A stretch of 64,000 nt of DNA. Origin: Streptomyces xinghaiensis S187. Its GTDB lineage: Bacteria > Actinomycetota > Actinomycetes > Streptomycetales > Streptomycetaceae. The position numbers and the translations under genes are program-made. How positions within the stretch are numbered: position 1 is the first letter of the stretch; every line of letters begins with the position of its first letter. Under the pieces are notes generated by a model. It was not told where the DNA came from. It made no database searches and was given only the letters and a program-made list of their open reading frames with translations. The stretch covers positions 6,788,501 through 6,852,500 of the forward strand of contig NZ_CP023202.1 of NCBI RefSeq assembly GCF_000220705.2. The letters are read 5' to 3'. Below, in pieces: positions 41,423 through 49,492 of the stretch.

Positions 41423-41608
41423 CGCCTTCCCCTTCCGCTCCGCGGCCTCGCGGATCACACCCAGGACAGCCCGAGTCCCCCGCGGTACCGGCCGGGCAGC
41501 GGCCGGCCACCACTGTAGATCGCGCCGCGTCACCGCAGAAGACCGATGTCCCACGGGATGAGACGGGCCGTGGCGGAGGCTTCCGCGGTGCCGCGGGGGA
41601 CGGCGCTC

Positions 41609-41619
41609 CGAAACTTTCG
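41609..41619. promoter_or_regulatory. CGAAACTTTCG operator in the LacI-GH43 divergent gap
   Basis: A perfect CGAAA-N-TTTCG palindrome 109 bp before the GH43 start. The same motif type is reported upstream of Streptomyces hemicellulase genes and bound by LacI-family proteins. The remainder of 41423-41727 holds no supported gene. Confidence 0.6.
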
Positions 41620-41727
41620 CCGCCCTCCCGAGGGCTGACCCGGAATCACCAGAAGGCTTAACATCCCAACAAAATCGACCAGTTGCGGGCCCGGACGCAC
41701 AGGCCCCTCCCCCCACAGGAGATCCGG

Positions 41728-42819
41728 ATGAGCCGTGGTGCCGCGCCCGACCGCAGACTCGTGCTCCGAACGGCGGCGGGGCTGGGGGCCCTGGGTGCCC
41801 TCGCCGCCACACCGGGCGCGGCCCGGGCGGCCGCCGGCTCCCGCGCGGCCGGGTCCCGCCCCGCCGGACGCCGCGCCGCCGCCTCGTACGCCAACCCGCT
41901 GATCCGCAACCGCGCGGACCCGCACATCCACCGGCACACCGACGGCCAGTACTACTACACGGCCACCGTCCCCGAGTACGACCGCATCGTGCTGCGCCGC
42001 TCACCGACGCTCGCCGGTCTGGCCGGGGCCGGGGAGACGGTGATCTGGCGGCGGCACGGCAGCGGTGACATGGGAGCCCACATCTGGGCCCCCGAGATCC
42101 ACCACATCGACGGCGCCTGGTACATCTACTTCGCCGCCGGACGCACGGACGACGTCTGGCGCATCCGGATGTGGGTCCTGGAGAACCGGAACGCCGACCC
42201 CTTCTCCGGCACCTGGACGGAGCGCGGGCGGATCACCACCGCCTGGGACACCTTCTCCCTGGACGCCACCACCTTCGTCCACCGGGGCACCCGCTGTCTC
42301 GCCTGGGCCCAGCACGAGCCCGGCATGGACAACAACACCGCCGTCTTCCTCTCCGAGATGGCGGACCCGTGGACGCTGACCGGCCCCCAGGTGCGGCTGA
42401 CGACCCCCGAGTACGCATGGGAGACCGCCGGCTACAAGGTCAACGAGGGCCCCGCCGTCATCCAGCGCAACGGCCGCGTCTTCCTGGCCTATTCGGCCAG
42501 CGCGACCGACAGCAACTACTGCCTCGGCCTGCTGACCGCCGACGACACCGCCGACCTGCTCGCCCCCGCCTCCTGGAGCAAATCGCCGCGGCCGGTGTTC
42601 ACCAGCAGCGACGCCACCGGCCAGTACGGCCCCGGCCACAACTCCTTCACCGTCGCCGAGGACGGCCGCACCGACGTCCTCGTCTACCACGCGCGGCAGT
42701 ACAAGGAGATCAGCGGCGACCCGCTGAACGACCCGAACCGGCACACCCGCCTCCAGGAACTGGGGTGGAAACCGGACGGGACGCCCGACTTCGGGATTCC
42801 GGTGGCCGACACCCGCTAG
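41728..42819 (+). CDS. Secreted GH43 alpha-L-arabinofuranosidase (GH43_26-like), 363 aa
   Basis: The N-terminal region has an Arg pair (DRRLVLRTAAGLGALGALAA), so it is possibly Tat-exported. A five-bladed propeller follows with the GH43 triad: Asp in LIRNRADPHIHRH (base), Asp in FSLDATTFV (pKa modulator) and Glu in GYKVNEGPAVIQRNG (acid). Overall it resembles exo-1,5-alpha-L-arabinofuranosidases of subfamily 26, which trim arabinan or arabinose side chains. CAGGAGA precedes the ATG. The galactanase gene follows 105 nt downstream on the same strand. Confidence 0.88.
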   Translation: MSRGAAPDRRLVLRTAAGLGALGALAATPGAARAAAGSRAAGSRPAGRRAAASYANPLIRNRADPHIHRHTDGQYYYTATVPEYDRIVLRRSPTLAGLAGAGETVIWRRHGSGDMGAHIWAPEIHHIDGAWYIYFAAGRTDDVWRIRMWVLENRNADPFSGTWTERGRITTAWDTFSLDATTFVHRGTRCLAWAQHEPGMDNNTAVFLSEMADPWTLTGPQVRLTTPEYAWETAGYKVNEGPAVIQRNGRVFLAYSASATDSNYCLGLLTADDTADLLAPASWSKSPRPVFTSSDATGQYGPGHNSFTVAEDGRTDVLVYHARQYKEISGDPLNDPNRHTRLQELGWKPDGTPDFGIPVADTR

Positions 42820-42924
42820 CAGGCGCCGGGCGCCCGGCTTCCGGTCCGGCCCCGCCACCGCGGCCCGGAACGCCCGGCGGCCGCCCCCGACCGCGTTCAC
42901 CCCCCACCAAGGAGCGTGCCCGAG

Positions 42925-44349
42925 TTGAACCGCCACCGCCTGCGAGCCGCGCTGCTCGCCTTCTGCCTCTGGCTCGGCCTCACCGGCGCCCTGCTACCGG
43001 CCGGCGCCGCACAGGCCGCCCCGGTCACCGTGCTCAACGCCACCCAGTTCACCGACACCTCGGGCTCCCCGCTGCAGGCCCACGGCGGCGGAGTGCTGAA
43101 AGTCGGCGCCCACTACTACTGGTTCGGCGAGAACCGCAACGCGGACAACACCTTCCGCTACGTCTCCGCCTACCGCTCCACCGACCTGAAGAACTGGGAG
43201 TTCCGCAACCACATCCTCACCCAGGCCAGCGACCCCGAGCTGCGGCGCGCCAACATCGAGCGCCCCAAGGTGATCTACAACCAGCGCACCGGCCAGTACG
43301 TCCTGTGGGCCCACAAGGAGAACGGCTCCGACTACAGCGAGGCCCGCGCCGCCGTCGCCACCTCCTCCACCGTCGACGGGAACTACACCTGGCGCGGCAG
43401 CTTCCGGCCGCTGGGGCAGCACATGTCACGCGACATCACCGTCTTCACGGACAGCGACGGCACCGGCTACATGGTCTCGGCCGCCCGGGAGAACTACGAC
43501 CTGCACATCTACCGGCTCACCGACGACTACACCGGCGTCGCCTCCCTCGTCGCCAACCCCTGGCCCGGCGGCCACCGCGAGGCGCCGGCCCTCTTCAAGC
43601 GCGGCGGCGTCTACTTCATGCTGACCTCCGGCGCCACCGGCTGGAGTCCCAACCAGCAGAAGTACGCCACCGCCACCAGCATCGCCGGCCCCTGGAGCGA
43701 GATGCGCAACGTCGGCGACTCCACCACCTACGGCTCCCAGACCACCTACGTCCTGCCGGTGCAGGGCAGCGGACAGACCTCGTACCTCTACATGGGCGAC
43801 CGCTGGGGCAACTCCTTCGGCGGCACGGTCAACGACTCCCGGTACGTGTGGGCCCCGCTGTCCTTCCCGTCCGCGACCAGCATGAGCATGGACTACCACC
43901 CGGAGCTCGTCATCGACACCGACGCCGGGACGGTCACCGGCCGCGGCGGGCCGTTCGAGACCCTCACCGCCCGGCACAGCGGCCGCTGCGCCGATGTGAC
44001 CAGCCAGTCGCTCCGCGCCGGGGCGCTGCTCAAGCAGTACGGGTGCAACGGCGGCGGCAACCAGAGGTTCTGGTTCAAGGACGCCGGGGGCGGCCACGTC
44101 CAGCTGATGGCCCGGCACAGCTCCCTCTGCCTCACCGAGACCGGCTCCGCCGTACAGCAGCAGACGTGTTCGGACGCGGCGGAGCAGCAGTGGCAGGTCC
44201 AGGACGCGGGCGGCGGGTACGTCCGGCTGGTGGCCCGCGCCGGCGGCGAATGCCTCGACGTGTCGAACGGGGCCACCGCCGACTCCGCCGAGATCATCAC
44301 CTACGCCTGCTCGGGCGTCCACAACCAGCAGTGGCGGCGCGGTACCTGA
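42925..44349 (+). CDS. Secreted GH43 exo-beta-1,3-galactanase-like enzyme with CBM13
   Basis: A signal peptide (RAALLAFCLWLGLTGALLPAGAAQA) precedes a GH43 propeller of the subfamily-24 type (LQAHGGGVLKVGAHYYWFGE, IERPKVIYN, SRDITVFTD, REAPALFKR) that releases galactose from beta-1,3-galactan of arabinogalactan. Residues about 345-475 are a ricin-type CBM13 trefoil with QxW repeats (NQRFWFKD, EQQWQVQD, NQQWRRG). AAGGAG fits a TTG start at 42925; GTG 42916 in the same frame is too close to it. It follows the arabinofuranosidase gene in an apparent operon. Confidence 0.85.
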   Translation: MNRHRLRAALLAFCLWLGLTGALLPAGAAQAAPVTVLNATQFTDTSGSPLQAHGGGVLKVGAHYYWFGENRNADNTFRYVSAYRSTDLKNWEFRNHILTQASDPELRRANIERPKVIYNQRTGQYVLWAHKENGSDYSEARAAVATSSTVDGNYTWRGSFRPLGQHMSRDITVFTDSDGTGYMVSAARENYDLHIYRLTDDYTGVASLVANPWPGGHREAPALFKRGGVYFMLTSGATGWSPNQQKYATATSIAGPWSEMRNVGDSTTYGSQTTYVLPVQGSGQTSYLYMGDRWGNSFGGTVNDSRYVWAPLSFPSATSMSMDYHPELVIDTDAGTVTGRGGPFETLTARHSGRCADVTSQSLRAGALLKQYGCNGGGNQRFWFKDAGGGHVQLMARHSSLCLTETGSAVQQQTCSDAAEQQWQVQDAGGGYVRLVARAGGECLDVSNGATADSAEIITYACSGVHNQQWRRGT

Positions 44350-44446
44350 CGGCACGCCGGCCGCCCGCCCCGAGGACCGGCGCCCCCGGCACGCCGGGCC
44401 CCGCCCCACCCGGAAGCGCCGTCCTCCGAACGAAGGAGCCCCCTCC

Positions 44447-46357
44447 GTGCCACCAGCATCGGGCCACCTCCGCGCCGGGGAGCCGGCGGCCCGGCCACCG
44501 TTCCCCCTGCCGCCCGAGGACCGTGCCCTCAGCCCCCGTACCGGCTGGACCCGGGCGCACTGGGAGGCCGCCGCCGACGGGCTGCTCGCGGCCGTCGCCC
44601 CGTACGCCACCCCCGGCCGGGCGTTCCACCACCTCCCCGGCGGCCGGCCGAGCTTCTCCGGCCACCGCTCCGACGGACTGGAGGGCTACGCCCGCACGTT
44701 CCTCCTCGCCGCCTTCCGGATCGCGGGCGCCGGCGGCGCCGACCCGCACGGACTCCTCGGCCGGTACGCCGACGGCCTCGCGGCGGGCACCCGCCGGCCC
44801 GGCGGCGACGGCCCCGAGGACTGGCCGCGGATCACCGACCGGAGCCAGCCGCTGGTCGAGGCGGCCTCCATAGCCCTGGCGCTCCGCCTCACCCGCCCCT
44901 GGCTGTGGGACCGGCTGGACACGGCGGTGCGGGACCGCGCCGCGGCCTGGCTGGCGGACGCCCTCACCGCCGAACCCTGGCCCTGCAACTGGGAGTTGTT
45001 CCCCGTCACGGTCGGCGGCTTCCTCGCCGCGACGGGCCACGCCACCGAAGCCGCGCGGGCCGCCCGCGCACGCGGCCTCGCCCGGATCGAGACCTGGTAC
45101 GCGGGCGACGGCTGGTACACCGACGGCCCCGGCCGCGCCTTCGACTACTACAACGGCTGGGCGATGCACCTCTACCCCGTCCTGGAGGCCCACCTCTCCG
45201 CCGACGCCCGGCTCCTGGACCGCCACGGCTCCCGGCTGGAGACCCATCTCGCCGACTACGCCCGCCTGTTCGGAGCCGACGGCGCGCCGCTGCACCAGGG
45301 CCGCTCGCTCACCTACCGCATGGCGACCACCGCCCCGCTCTGGCTCGGCGCCCTCACCGGCCGCACCCCGCTGAGCCCCGGCACCACCCGTCGCCTGGCC
45401 TCCGGCACGCTCCGCCACTTCCTCGACCGGGGAGCGGCCGACCCGGCGACCGGGCTGCTCCCGCTCGGCTGGTACGGCCCGTACGAGGGCGTCCTCCAGC
45501 GCTACTCCGGCCCCGCCTCCCCGTACTGGGCGGCCAAGGCGTTCCTCGGCCTGCTCATCCCGCCGGACCACCCGGTGTGGACGGACCCCGAGGAGCCGGG
45601 CCCGGCCGAGCGCGCCGACGCGGTCACGGCGCTGCCCGCACCGAACTGGCTGCTCCAGTCCACGTCCGCCGACGGGCTCGTACGGCTGCACAACCACGGC
45701 AGCGAGGACGCCCGCTACGACCCGCACTACACGCGCCTCGCCTACTCCACCGCCACCGGCCCGGCCCCGCCCGGAGCGGAACCCGACAACCACTTCGGCC
45801 TGCTCGGCGAGGACGGCGCGGTCTCCCCGCGCCACGGCCTGGAACCGCTGGGCGCGGGCGAGGGCTGGGCGGCGTCCCGGCACGGCGTGGGCACGGCCCG
45901 GGTCGTGAGCGTCGTCCTGGCGCACGGCGCGGCGGAGGTGCGTGTCCACGCCGTGACGGACGCGCCGCCGGGCACCCCCGTACGCCTCACCGGCTGGGCG
46001 GCGGGTCCGGTCCCGCGCTCCGAACTCCTGCCGCTGCACGGACTGGTGGCCGCCCCGCCGCTGCCCCCGGTGGCGACGGCGTACACGCCGGAGGCGGTGA
46101 CCCCCGCCGTGTCCGGGCGGACGGGCGCGGCGGTGAGCGTGTTCGTCTGCGCGGCCCGCCTCACGGCCGAGCCCCGCCCGATCCCGCTGGCGGACGTGGT
46201 ACGGGTCGAGGTGAGCGACGACGGCACGGCACCCACGGTCACGGCCCGCTGGCCGGACGGCTCGGAGCACCGGATACGCCTGTCCGCCGGCACGGCGGAG
46301 GTGGAACACCGGGCGCCGGCCGGCACGGCCCCCGGGGAGCCGGCCGCTCCCGGCTGA
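44447..46357 (+). CDS. DUF2264 protein (probable glycoside hydrolase, GH154-like), 636 aa
   Basis: The N-terminal 370 residues look like an (alpha/alpha)-barrel: GRPSFSGHRSDGLEGYARTFLLA, RSQPLVEAASIALAL, WPCNWELFPVTVGGFL, WYTDGPGRAFDYYNGWAMHLYP and RSLTYRMATTAPLW, which match DUF2264. A beta-rich C-terminal domain follows. Some DUF2264 proteins have been assigned as beta-glucuronidases of GH154 (from memory), acting on arabinogalactan. No signal peptide is visible, so it would act on imported oligosaccharides. GTG with GAAGGAG upstream. Third gene after the two GH43 genes. Confidence 0.8.
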   Translation: MPPASGHLRAGEPAARPPFPLPPEDRALSPRTGWTRAHWEAAADGLLAAVAPYATPGRAFHHLPGGRPSFSGHRSDGLEGYARTFLLAAFRIAGAGGADPHGLLGRYADGLAAGTRRPGGDGPEDWPRITDRSQPLVEAASIALALRLTRPWLWDRLDTAVRDRAAAWLADALTAEPWPCNWELFPVTVGGFLAATGHATEAARAARARGLARIETWYAGDGWYTDGPGRAFDYYNGWAMHLYPVLEAHLSADARLLDRHGSRLETHLADYARLFGADGAPLHQGRSLTYRMATTAPLWLGALTGRTPLSPGTTRRLASGTLRHFLDRGAADPATGLLPLGWYGPYEGVLQRYSGPASPYWAAKAFLGLLIPPDHPVWTDPEEPGPAERADAVTALPAPNWLLQSTSADGLVRLHNHGSEDARYDPHYTRLAYSTATGPAPPGAEPDNHFGLLGEDGAVSPRHGLEPLGAGEGWAASRHGVGTARVVSVVLAHGAAEVRVHAVTDAPPGTPVRLTGWAAGPVPRSELLPLHGLVAAPPLPPVATAYTPEAVTPAVSGRTGAAVSVFVCAARLTAEPRPIPLADVVRVEVSDDGTAPTVTARWPDGSEHRIRLSAGTAEVEHRAPAGTAPGEPAAPG

Positions 46358-46446
46358 CCCGGACGGGCCGTCGCCCGGTTGCGCCCGAGCGCGCGAGACC
46401 CAGCAGCCATCCGCTTATGGCTCCGCCCATGATCCGCCGGACAGTC

Positions 46447-46929
46447 CTAGAGCTGTACTGCCACGCGGTGGTCGGATATGCGGCCGTGCACCGGGCACGG
46501 CCGGCTGGACGCCTGGGGACAGAGCATGAAGTGTTCGGTCACCGTCGCCCGGTACGCCCGGTACTGGCCGGGAGGCCGGAAGACCTCCGGTCCCCTGCTG
46601 AAGGGCGCCGCGCCCAGGTAGATCTCCAGCCCCCGGTCCAGTTCGGCTCCGGACAGCTCGCACGCCGTGGTCGCCATGTACACCGCCTCGTCGGAGCCCG
46701 GTTCCTGCTGCGAGTTGAACACCACGATGCCAATCCGCGGCCGCATCGCGATGTTGCGGACCTGCGTCGCCTCGGGGGAGGAGATCCAGTAGAACGTCGA
46801 GTACCCGTCGGCCACATAGAAGACCGGCGACGCCCAGGGTTCGCCGTTCGTGTTCGCGGTCGCCAGCGTCATGAAACGGTTGCGGTCGATGATGGCCCGA
46901 CCCTCGACTTCAAGCTTCCCGGTGTCCAT
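46447..46929 (-). CDS. Pyridoxamine 5'-phosphate oxidase-family protein, 160 aa
   Basis: A flavin-type split barrel: IIDRNRFMTLATANTNGEPWASPVFYVAD, STFYWISSPEATQVRNIAMRP, IGIVVFNSQ and QYRAYRATVTEHFML. Probably FMN- or F420-binding; substrate unknown. It lies convergent with the DUF2264 gene, and the leftward promoter should be within 46930-47535. No visible link to sugar catabolism. Confidence 0.82.
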   Translation of the reverse strand: MDTGKLEVEGRAIIDRNRFMTLATANTNGEPWASPVFYVADGYSTFYWISSPEATQVRNIAMRPRIGIVVFNSQQEPGSDEAVYMATTACELSGAELDRGLEIYLGAAPFSRGPEVFRPPGQYRAYRATVTEHFMLCPQASSRPCPVHGRISDHRVAVQL

Positions 46930-47535
46930 GGCGCAGACCGTACATTCAATGCGCCTCCGGGCCGACCACGCCGGTCTGGGAACCTGCTTGCCGCGGCGGC
47001 GAGTAGCCGTGGCACGGGCGCCGGTCCTGCCGCTTGTCGGCCAGGTGGAAGTCGAGGCACGGCCGGCCGGGCACTGCCTGGGCGCTACGGCACCAGCTGG
47101 GTGCCGCACCCACCCGGCCTGTGTGAATTGGTGCTGAACAGACGTGGCTGGTCGCCGTCGAGGCCGGCCGAACTCCACGACGAGTGGCAGGTCTTCGACC
47201 GCCGCTACCTCTCCGAAGTATCCATTTCCGAACTCTTCACCACCAAGCCAACCGAGCCCCAAGCGGGGATCACCCCGCAGGACATGACCGGGCGGGGCCG
47301 TGTCCACCGGCCGGCTGCCACTCACCGGCTCATCGACGACCGCCTTCCCTTCACCGGGGCCCCGACCAGGGCAATCGCATGATCCAGGTCGCGGGGGGAA
47401 GACGGAATGCCGACCGCGGGCCGGCTCCCCGTGGAGCGGGAGCGTCACTTCTCCGGGTGTGACCGTTCCCTTCCCGAGCAGCGACGGTCCCCGTGGCACA
47501 CGGGAAAGCTGCCGGAACGAGAGGGGTCAGTCACC
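46930..47535. other. 606-bp stretch with a possible gene remnant
   Basis: No complete gene is supported. On the + strand around 47130-47270 an open frame reads like real protein (LNRRGWSPSRPAELHDEWQ, then FDRRYLSEVSISELF) with less GC bias than neighbours, but lacks a start and a ribosome site. It may be a decayed fragment. No recognised repeats. Confidence 0.35.
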
Positions 47536-47667
47536 GTGAGGCCCGGAAGGGAAGAGTCCGACCAGCCCTCGTACGGCATGAACAGGCCGCATGCCGTCAT
47601 GTGGTGGTGGAGCGGCATCGGGCTCGGGATTCTGCTCGTCGCGCTCTTCTTGATGAGCGGTGGCTGA
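47536..47667 (+). CDS. Small single-pass membrane protein, about 43 aa
   Basis: The sequence ends in one hydrophobic helix (MWWWSGIGLGILLVALFLMSGG) after a short polar start. GTG at 47536 has GAGGGG about 9 nt upstream; an internal ATG at 47578 would give 29 aa. No family recognised. Tiny membrane proteins of this kind are common but hard to verify. Confidence 0.45.
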   Translation: MRPGREESDQPSYGMNRPHAVMWWWSGIGLGILLVALFLMSGG

Positions 47668-47775
47668 GCCGCCGGCCGGGGCGGACCGGGGGAGCCGGGC
47701 GGGTGGCGTCGGACCCCGTCTCCCCGGCGTGCTTAGCTGAATACTCCCGCGTCCCCTCCGGCAGAAGGTCGCCCC

Positions 47776-48111
47776 GTGTCCATCGCCCGCTCCGTGGCCC
47801 TGTTCGTCGTCGCCGCCCTGTTCGAAATCGGCGGTGCCTGGCTGGTCTGGCAGGGCATCCGCGAGCACCGGGGCTGGGCCTGGATCGGGGCCGGCGCCAT
47901 CGCCCTCGGGCTGTACGGGGTGGTGGCCACCTTCCAGAGTGATGAGAACTTCGGCCGCATCCTCGCCGCGTACGGCGGTGTCTTCGTGGCCGGGTCGATC
48001 GCCTGGGGCGTGATCGCCGACGGTTACCGGCCCGACCGGTTCGACGTCATCGGCGCCCTGGTGTGCCTCGCCGGGATGGCCGTCATCATGTACGCGCCGC
48101 GCGGCCACTGA
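47776..48111 (+). CDS. YnfA family integral membrane protein, 111 aa
   Basis: Four membrane helices with the YnfA/UPF0060 hallmarks: LFEIGGAWLVWQGIREHRGW, GLYGVVATFQ, FGRILAAYGGVFVAGSIAWG and DVIGALVCLAGMAVIMYAPR. It is related to small multidrug-resistance transporters, but its own substrate is unsettled. GTG start with AGAAGG about 8 nt upstream. Monocistronic. Confidence 0.93.
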   Translation: MSIARSVALFVVAALFEIGGAWLVWQGIREHRGWAWIGAGAIALGLYGVVATFQSDENFGRILAAYGGVFVAGSIAWGVIADGYRPDRFDVIGALVCLAGMAVIMYAPRGH

Positions 48112-48300
48112 CCGGACGGAACGGGAACAGCGCACTTCGCCCCGCACGCCAACCGCGGACCGTCCGTCCGGCCGAGCAGCCGCCCAGCCGTCTCCCGCTC
48201 CGCTCGGAGACGCGGCCGCACGGTGGCTCACGATCGCGGGAGCGTTGTTTCGTGCCCGAGCGGGGGTAACCCGCTGTCGGCAAGGATCCCGAGGAGAAGG

Positions 48301-48540
48301 GTGACAGTCGTGCTGGGGATTCCCAGGCGTCGAGGAGCCCCGCGGGGGCGGCGACGGGTACGAGTTCGAGTATGGGGACCTGGAAGAGGCCGAGTTCTGG
48401 AACGACGTGGAGACCTGGACGGGCAAGCGGGTCACCGTCACGTCCCGGGTCCACGAAGCCATCGACCCCGACTTCTTCACGATCGCCGGCACGAGGGGCG
48501 ACAACCGGCAGGCCCCCCTCCTCCCGGCATACGGGGATGA
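48301..48540 (+). pseudogene. Fragment of a small lipoprotein/OB-like protein gene
   Basis: In one frame (48350-48500) the translation reads GYEFEYGDLEEAEFWNDVE, then WTGKRVTVTSRVHEAIDPD and FFTIAGTRGDN, which looks like the beta-barrel start of small actinobacterial secreted proteins (GERVTVSADVDEVLSPxAFTIAG). It has no start in frame. The likely start, GTG 48301 with GAGGAG upstream, is in another frame, and the expected PLLVV-type strand is lost downstream. A frameshift plus truncation is the simplest reading. The rest of 48112-48887 shows no gene. Confidence 0.45.
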
Positions 48541-48887
48541 CACCCGATCGGTCTTCTTCGCCGCCCACAGGCTTCCTGCCGACCGCACCGGTAGTGAAAT
48601 GCCGGTGCGGATGCCGGTCTGTGGGCTTCTCCACCACAAGGTGTCCCGCCCAGCGATGGGTCCTCATCGTGACGACGCTGCGGTGCCGGGAAGCGTGCGA
48701 AGCAGAACAGGCCGCGGAGGGGCGGGGGGCGGGAACACGTCGCGCTCGCCGGCGAGACCACCGGGTACACCGCCGCCCGGCCGGGACTCGACGGGCCCGG
48801 CCCGTATTCGCGCGCTGGGGCGATGAGTTTCCGGCACGGGGGAGGTCCACAGAGCGTCGGTAATCCGCAGACGTCGAGGGGAGTGGC

Positions 48888-49382
48888 ATGGACAGCCGAG
48901 GATTTGATGAGGAGGCCGTGGCCCAGGAGCCGGAACTCGTGACGCTCGACCCGGCGACGACGGCGGTCGTCCGGGGCGTCGTCCCGATGGCCGGCCTGCG
49001 GGACTTCTTCGACGCCTCCTTCCGGGAGCTGGCCCGGGTCATGGCAGCGCAGGGGATCGCCCCGACGGGCCCGGCCTTCGGCCTCTACCACGGGGCGCCG
49101 GGGGAGACCCTGGACCTGGAGGTCGGGTTCGTCACGGACCGGGCGGTGCGCCCGGAGACCGGGGTCGTGGCCGGTTCGCTTCCCGGAGGGCGGGTCGCGA
49201 GGCTGATGCACCACGGCTCGTTCGACCGCCTCGGGTCCTCCTGGGACCGCCTGGGCTCCTGGATGCGGGCGCGGGGACTGCCCGCAGGGGAGGACAGGTG
49301 GGAGACCTACGTCACCGAACCCTCCCCGGACATGGACCCGGGTGACCTGCGCACCGAGCTCAACTGGCCCGTGGCCGACTGA
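48888..49382 (+). CDS. GyrI-like effector-binding (AraC-E/Bac_rhamnosidase-type) protein, 164 aa
   Basis: A stand-alone GyrI-like small-molecule binding domain: VTLDPATTAVVRGVVPMAGLRDFF, FGLYHGAPGETLDLEVGF, VVAGSLPGGRVARLMHHGSFDRLG and WETYVTEPSPDMDPGDLRTEL. This SOUL-like fold binds drugs or hydrophobic ligands. No DNA-binding domain is present. ATG with GAGGGGAG about 6 nt upstream. Convergent with the GH2 gene, separated by a hairpin. Confidence 0.88.
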   Translation: MDSRGFDEEAVAQEPELVTLDPATTAVVRGVVPMAGLRDFFDASFRELARVMAAQGIAPTGPAFGLYHGAPGETLDLEVGFVTDRAVRPETGVVAGSLPGGRVARLMHHGSFDRLGSSWDRLGSWMRARGLPAGEDRWETYVTEPSPDMDPGDLRTELNWPVAD

Positions 49383-49397
49383 CCGGGGCCCGCAGGG

Positions 49398-49439
49398 GGA
49401 CCGCACCGCCCGCCCGGGGAGTGGCGGGCGGCGCGGTCC
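49398..49439. terminator. Hairpin between convergent genes
   Basis: GGACCGC-A-CCGCCCGCC (49398-49414) pairs with GGCGGGCGG-C-GCGGTCC (49423-49439), 16 bp with one internal mismatch and an 8-nt loop. It probably ends both the GyrI-like and the GH2 operon transcripts. Confidence 0.7.
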
Positions 49440-49492
49440 AAGGCCGCCGGGGTCCGGCCCGGCGGCCGGTACGCGGGGCGCGCCGGGCCTCG

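Noticed and set aside
42171..44873. 900-codon + strand open frame across both GH43 genes
   Set aside because: Out-of-frame shadow of the two GH43 genes, rich in Arg/Pro, without any domain.
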